In this document: piece after piece, positions 60,160 to 64,000 of the stretch
Layout of the letters: every line of letters begins with the position of its first letter
How positions within the stretch are numbered: position 1 is the stretch's first letter
NCBI RefSeq assembly: GCF_964656455.1
Contig: NC_135726.1
Coordinates: forward strand, 21,463,168 to 21,527,167
Origin: Halichoerus grypus
Taxonomy: Eukaryota > Chordata > Mammalia > Carnivora > Phocidae
DNA length: 64,000 nucleotides
Direction: 5' to 3'
Made by a program: the position numbers and the translations under genes
Notes under the pieces: model-generated
What the model saw: the letters and a program-made list of their open reading frames with translations, nothing else
Told to the model about the DNA's origin: nothing
The model's database searches: none

Positions 60160-60600
60160 ATATCTGTCATCCAGACTTCTCTCTTGAACTTCAGACTCAT
60201 AGATCCAAATGTCTTTGAAATATCCTCATTTCAATGTCTAATTGGCATGTAAAATTAACTACTCAAAAGTTGAACTGCCAATAAATCCCCAAAATAAAAC
60301 CTGCTTTCAGTCTGCCCTTTCTACATTTGTATCTACTCCATTTTTTTATGTGATCATGCAAACATTTTAGAGTAATTTCAGACTCCTTTCTTTCTTTGAC
60401 ACTCCACATCCAATCTATCAGAACATCATACTGGCATTTCTAACTAATATATCTAAAATCTTACCATTTTGCTCTGCCTCCAGTGTTTCCATGTTGATCT
60501 GAGCCACTATAATTCCTTATGTGAGTTACCGAATCTGTTTTTCTGGCTGGAATCCTTGCTTTGCCCTTGTGTCCCTTAACAATCTTGCCAAATATATTTT
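60160..60600 (+). repeat. Ancient L2-like repeat
   Basis: 'catccagacttctctcttgaac', 'catagatccaaatgtc', 'ccactccacatccaatctatc'-like order resembles a common ancient mammalian repeat of L2 type. Diverged; family uncertain. Confidence 0.45.
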
Positions 60601-60604
60601 ACTT

Positions 60605-62420
60605 TGTTTTATTTTGTTTCCAACAAATGTTATTGACTTGTCATTGACATACAATAAGCTGCGGGCATTTAAAGTGCATAACTAAGTGTCTCAAAACAAA
60701 TACACGTTTGTGAAACCATCTGATATAGATACAAAATCAAGATAATAAACATATTAACGTATAACCACAAAAATCAAGGTAATAAACCTACCCATCACCT
60801 CAGAAGTTTCCTTTTTCCATTTTGTAACTTTTTCCACAATCTCTTCCTCCCTCCCCAGCCTATTACTGAATTGATTTCTGTCCCCAGAGATTAGTTTGCA
60901 TTTTTGTAGTATTTTAAGCGAGTTGAATCGTACAGTGTATGATCTTTGTGTCTAAGTCTTTGTCTGAAAATATGCTGTCATTTCATTGGGTAAATAACAG
61001 AATACTTGGAGAGGCTTAATCATATGGTAGTTTATTAATAACTTTTTAAAAACTGCTAAGCCTTTTTACAAAATTGGTTGTATCATTTTCCCTGACACCA
61101 ACAGCATTTGAGCAGTCTATTTGCTCAATATCTAGACAACACTTGCTGTGATCAGTCTTTGATTTTAGTTGTTCTATTCTGGGTGCATATTTCATTGTGG
61201 TTTAAATTTGCATTTCCAGAACAACTTATGAATTGAGGACATTTTCATGTGCTTATTTGACATCTATCTATCTACCTTGGAGAAGTATCTTTTCAAATAT
61301 TTGCCTTTTTGATTAGGTTGTTTTCTTCTTGTCGATTTTTGAGAGTTCTTATATATTTTGAGTTCAAGACCTTTATCAGATATGGACTTTCCATAGGTAT
61401 TCTCCCAGTCTGTGGTTTGTCTTCTTGTTCTTCTAATATTGCCTTTGAAGATCAAGTGCCCAGTTTATCAATTTATTATTTTAAGAATTGTGCTCTTGGC
61501 ATACATGTAAGATCACAGTCATATAGATATTTTCCTATTTTTTCCCTAAAATTATGGTATATCTCTCTATTAGTTTTCTTTAATCACTCACTTATATTTT
61601 ATAGATTTCAATATTGCTTAGATCCAATAACCTCCCTAAATTCACTTATTTTTTCTACTCAGATTTTATAGATCTATATAGACACTCATGTTTTTGATGA
61701 ACACAGAAAAGTTTTAATTCTTACTTTCCAATCTCTGTTTCATTTCTTTTTCTTGTCTTATTGCATTGAGTAGAACCTCCAGATTAGCACTGAACAGAAA
61801 CAGTAGCATCCTTTTCCTGCTCCTGATTTCAAGAGAAATTAATTTAACTTTTCTCCCAGACTAAATAATTTAATTAATAATTTAACACCAATAATTAAAT
61901 TATTATTGTTAATAATTTAACAATAATTTAATTAGTAATTTAACAGTAATCATAATTTAATAATTAAATTATTCTGAAACTAAAGTGTGAAGTACGATGT
62001 CACCTATAGATTACCTCTGTCAGGTTTGAAGAATTTCATTTCTGTTCCTAGTTTGCCATGAGTTCTTTTTTTTTTCCCCAGAAATGAATGTTGATTTTAC
62101 CAAATTTTTCTTCTGTATCTATTAAGATATTCATATGTTGTTATTCTTTTTTTAATTATTAGTGAATAAAAATGATGAATTATATTAATTTTCAGATCAC
62201 AATTCAACATTTCATTTCTATATTAAACCCCACCTAATCATTGTGCATTAGTTTTTTTATACATTATTGGATTCAATTTTCTTGTAATGAATTTTGTTTG
62301 GCTTTAGTATCATTGTAATCATAGAATGAGTTGGAAAAAGAGTCACTCTATTTAGATATCTAAAAGAATGTGTGTAGTTATAACAGTTCTTCCTTAAGTG
62401 TTTATACATGTAGTTATCAT
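60605..62420 (-). mobile_element. Old L1M, antisense
   Basis: Antisense 3' UTR at left (tgacatacaataagctgcgg, 'acctacccatcacctcagaag'), ORF2 landmarks 'gcatttccagaacaactta', 'cttatatattttgagttcaag', 'tctttttcttgtcttattgca', 'aatgagttggaaaaagagtc'. Minus frame fragments at 61264-61455 and elsewhere are dead. Carries an AT-rich inverted-repeat block at 61864-61973. Confidence 0.82.
61864..61973. repeat. Four-arm alternating inverted repeat
   Basis: aataatttaatta at 61864-61876 and 61922-61934 alternates with its exact complement taattaaattatt at 61892-61904 and 61961-61973. The intervals share taatttaaca-type text, so the block grew by duplication. Confidence 0.92.
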
Positions 62421-62429
62421 TTCAATGGT

Positions 62430-63060
62430 TCTTATTCCTGTTTGTAGATCTATGTATTCATCTGATAACACTTTCCTTCTGTATGAATGACTTCCTTTAA
62501 CAATTCTTGCAATACAGGTTTGCCAGTGATTAATACTTTAAGTTTATGGTTATCTGAGAAAGGCTTTTTGGAAGGATATTTTAACTAAGTATGGAATTGT
62601 AGGTTGATAGCTTCTTGTTTATTTTCTTTCAGTATTTTAAAAGAAGACCCACTTTTTTTTTTTTTTTTTTCATTTGCATTGTTTCTGATGAGAAATTGGC
62701 TAATTAGCTGATAATCTTTGTCCCTCTGTCTATAGTTATCTCTGGGTGCTTTTAAGATTTTTAATTTTTATTGGTATCAAGAAACTTGATAACTGTGTCT
62801 TGATATGTCTTGGCTTTTTACTGTGCTTCTTAAATCCACAGAGTTATACCTTTTACCAAATTTGGAAGTTTGGAGTTTGTCTTTTTTCTTCTTTCTTTCT
62901 ACATAGTCCTCCTCTTTGGGAAGTCCTAATACATGTATATTAGGTCTCTTGAATTTTTGCCACAGATCACTGATCCTCTGGTCCATGGACAGTCTCTTAA
63001 TGCAGTACGCTGGGGTAATAGCAGGCTCACCTCTTTTGTTTTCTATCTTTCAGTGATCAC
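62430..63060 (-). mobile_element. HAL1/L1 5'-region remnant, antisense
   Basis: 'tttctgatgagaaattggct', 'tgataactgtgtcttgatatg', 'taccaaatttggaagtttgg' and 'tacatgtatattaggtctcttg' are antisense landmarks of the HAL1/L1M 5' region. A T-run at 62653-62670 interrupts it. Continues the L1M at left, so both may be one element. Confidence 0.6.
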
Positions 63061-63334
63061 TATTACTTTTTGCCCGGTGTCCACCATTGTAAAGTTTTTT
63101 TACATATATTATATGTTACATATATTATATATTATGTATAGTTACATATATAATTATAATTATGTTATATATTTCATAAGTTATATGTATTATTATATAT
63201 AAAATATACAATAATTATTGTGTTATTTATTTATATTTTTTTTACTTTTTCAGAAGGTGAAGTTCTCTTTTCTGCCATCTTTGTCCAAAATGCTAATAGT
63301 ATCCTTAAATAAAGTAGGCTGCCATGCATCTTTC
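63061..63334. repeat. AT-rich low-complexity stretch
   Basis: TATA/TTATA-rich from about 63100 to 63240, with many short palindromes. It yields a Y/I-rich false frame on the plus strand. Confidence 0.8.
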
Positions 63335-63930
63335 TATTCAAAATTCAGCAATAACTCTCACTTCCCTTAGAGACAAAGTCAAGTTTGTGATAACGACCTA
63401 GCAAGCTGGTATAGTCTTCTCCATCATTCTGTATGTGGTCTTGTTTCTCCCTATTGCTAACTTTGCTCCAGCCACATTGACCTTTCTTATGTTACTCAAA
63501 CATTTCAGCCACTCTCTACTTTTAGTGTCTTTGCACTAACATCTCTATGTGGATATTATCTCCTTCCTCTTCCTCACCTCCTTGGCTACTACATCTGCGT
63601 CAAAGATTTTCTCATGTGTCACTTTTCTATGAGGCCCACCTTGACAGTATCTTATTTAAAATTACATGTTCCTTCCCTCCTGCTTTTCTGATTCACATTA
63701 CTGTGTTCTATATTGAATTTACTTCCATACCACTTATCACACTGTAACACACTAATTTAAGAGGTTAATTGTTTAGTCATTTCTTATCTTCACTCTCATG
63801 ACCACAGTCTTGCTAGGAGGTAAGTTCTACCAGGGTATGTTTGTTTTTGTTTGGTTGGTTTTGGTTTGGCTTACATGCATCTCTGTCCAAAACATATCTG
63901 TTGCAGTTGCTCTACAAATATTTAATGATT
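63335..63930 (+). mobile_element. L2 3' half, sense
   Basis: Order of L2 landmarks: 'gacctagcaagctggtatag', tttgctccagccacattgac, 'gtctttgcactaacatctct', 'cttatcacactgtaacacac', 'gtcttgctaggaggtaag', 'ctctacaaatatttaatg'. About 600 bases, diverged, no ORF. One of the clearest L2 copies in the window. Confidence 0.75.
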
Positions 63931-64000
63931 ACATTACAAACCCCACAATTTTATAGGACCATTGCTGTGTATTAAAAATGCAGATGAATATCTTAAGCTT

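Noticed and set aside
1..64000. CRISPR arrays, operons, defence or toxin systems, prophage
   Set aside because: No regularly spaced repeats of that type, no bacterial gene density; the SINEs and L1s show mammalian nuclear DNA.

Overview
The window is ordinary nuclear DNA from a carnivoran mammal, most likely an arctoid caniform (bear, panda, seal or mustelid type). The evidence is about twenty tRNA-Lys-derived Can-SINEs with the gcctgggtggctcag head, a CT-rich middle and an AATAAA/A-tail end. Their middle part reads like the arctoid form, not the dog SINEC_Cf or cat forms. Carnivore-type L1 sequence is also present. The species is an inference from memory of these families, not a search result.

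I find no convincing protein-coding gene, functional RNA gene, CRISPR array or bacterial-type system. All long open frames are explained by L1 ORF2 remnants, SINEs in either orientation or a long purine microsatellite, or are short frames without a recognisable family. The window could be intergenic or lie inside a large intron; the sequence alone does not decide.

Layout. 0-5.5 kb: the 5' UTR of a carnivore L1 (minus strand, running off the left edge), old L1M pieces, a MaLR-like LTR piece, and SINEs. 5.5-10.5 kb: mostly unique AT-rich DNA with L2, MIR and one SINE. 10.5-14 kb: an old antisense L1M with three nested SINEs. 14-18.5 kb: unique DNA with three plus-strand SINEs. 18.6-21.4 kb: a plus-strand L1/HAL1-type element. 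21.4-30.7 kb: free of SINEs, holding a 283-base all-purine microsatellite and an MLT1-type LTR. 30.7-40.5 kb: MIRs, two older SINEs, L2. 40.5-49 kb: the densest retrotransposon cluster, with seven SINEs, a twin-primed (5'-inverted) L1 and an 83-bp L1 stub. 49-53 kb: largely unique. 53.2-55.2 kb: SINE inside L1 inside L1M. 55-60 kb: repeat-poor, including a CpG-bearing unique island. 60-64 kb: L2-like repeats and an old antisense L1M/HAL1 with an alternating four-arm inverted repeat.

The most instructive content is the retrotransposition record: clean target-site duplications, twin priming, tail-only insertions and nesting. I saw no new functional system. Repeat names are by eye against remembered families; boundaries of old repeats are approximate, and intervals marked 'no recognised feature' may hide degraded repeats.
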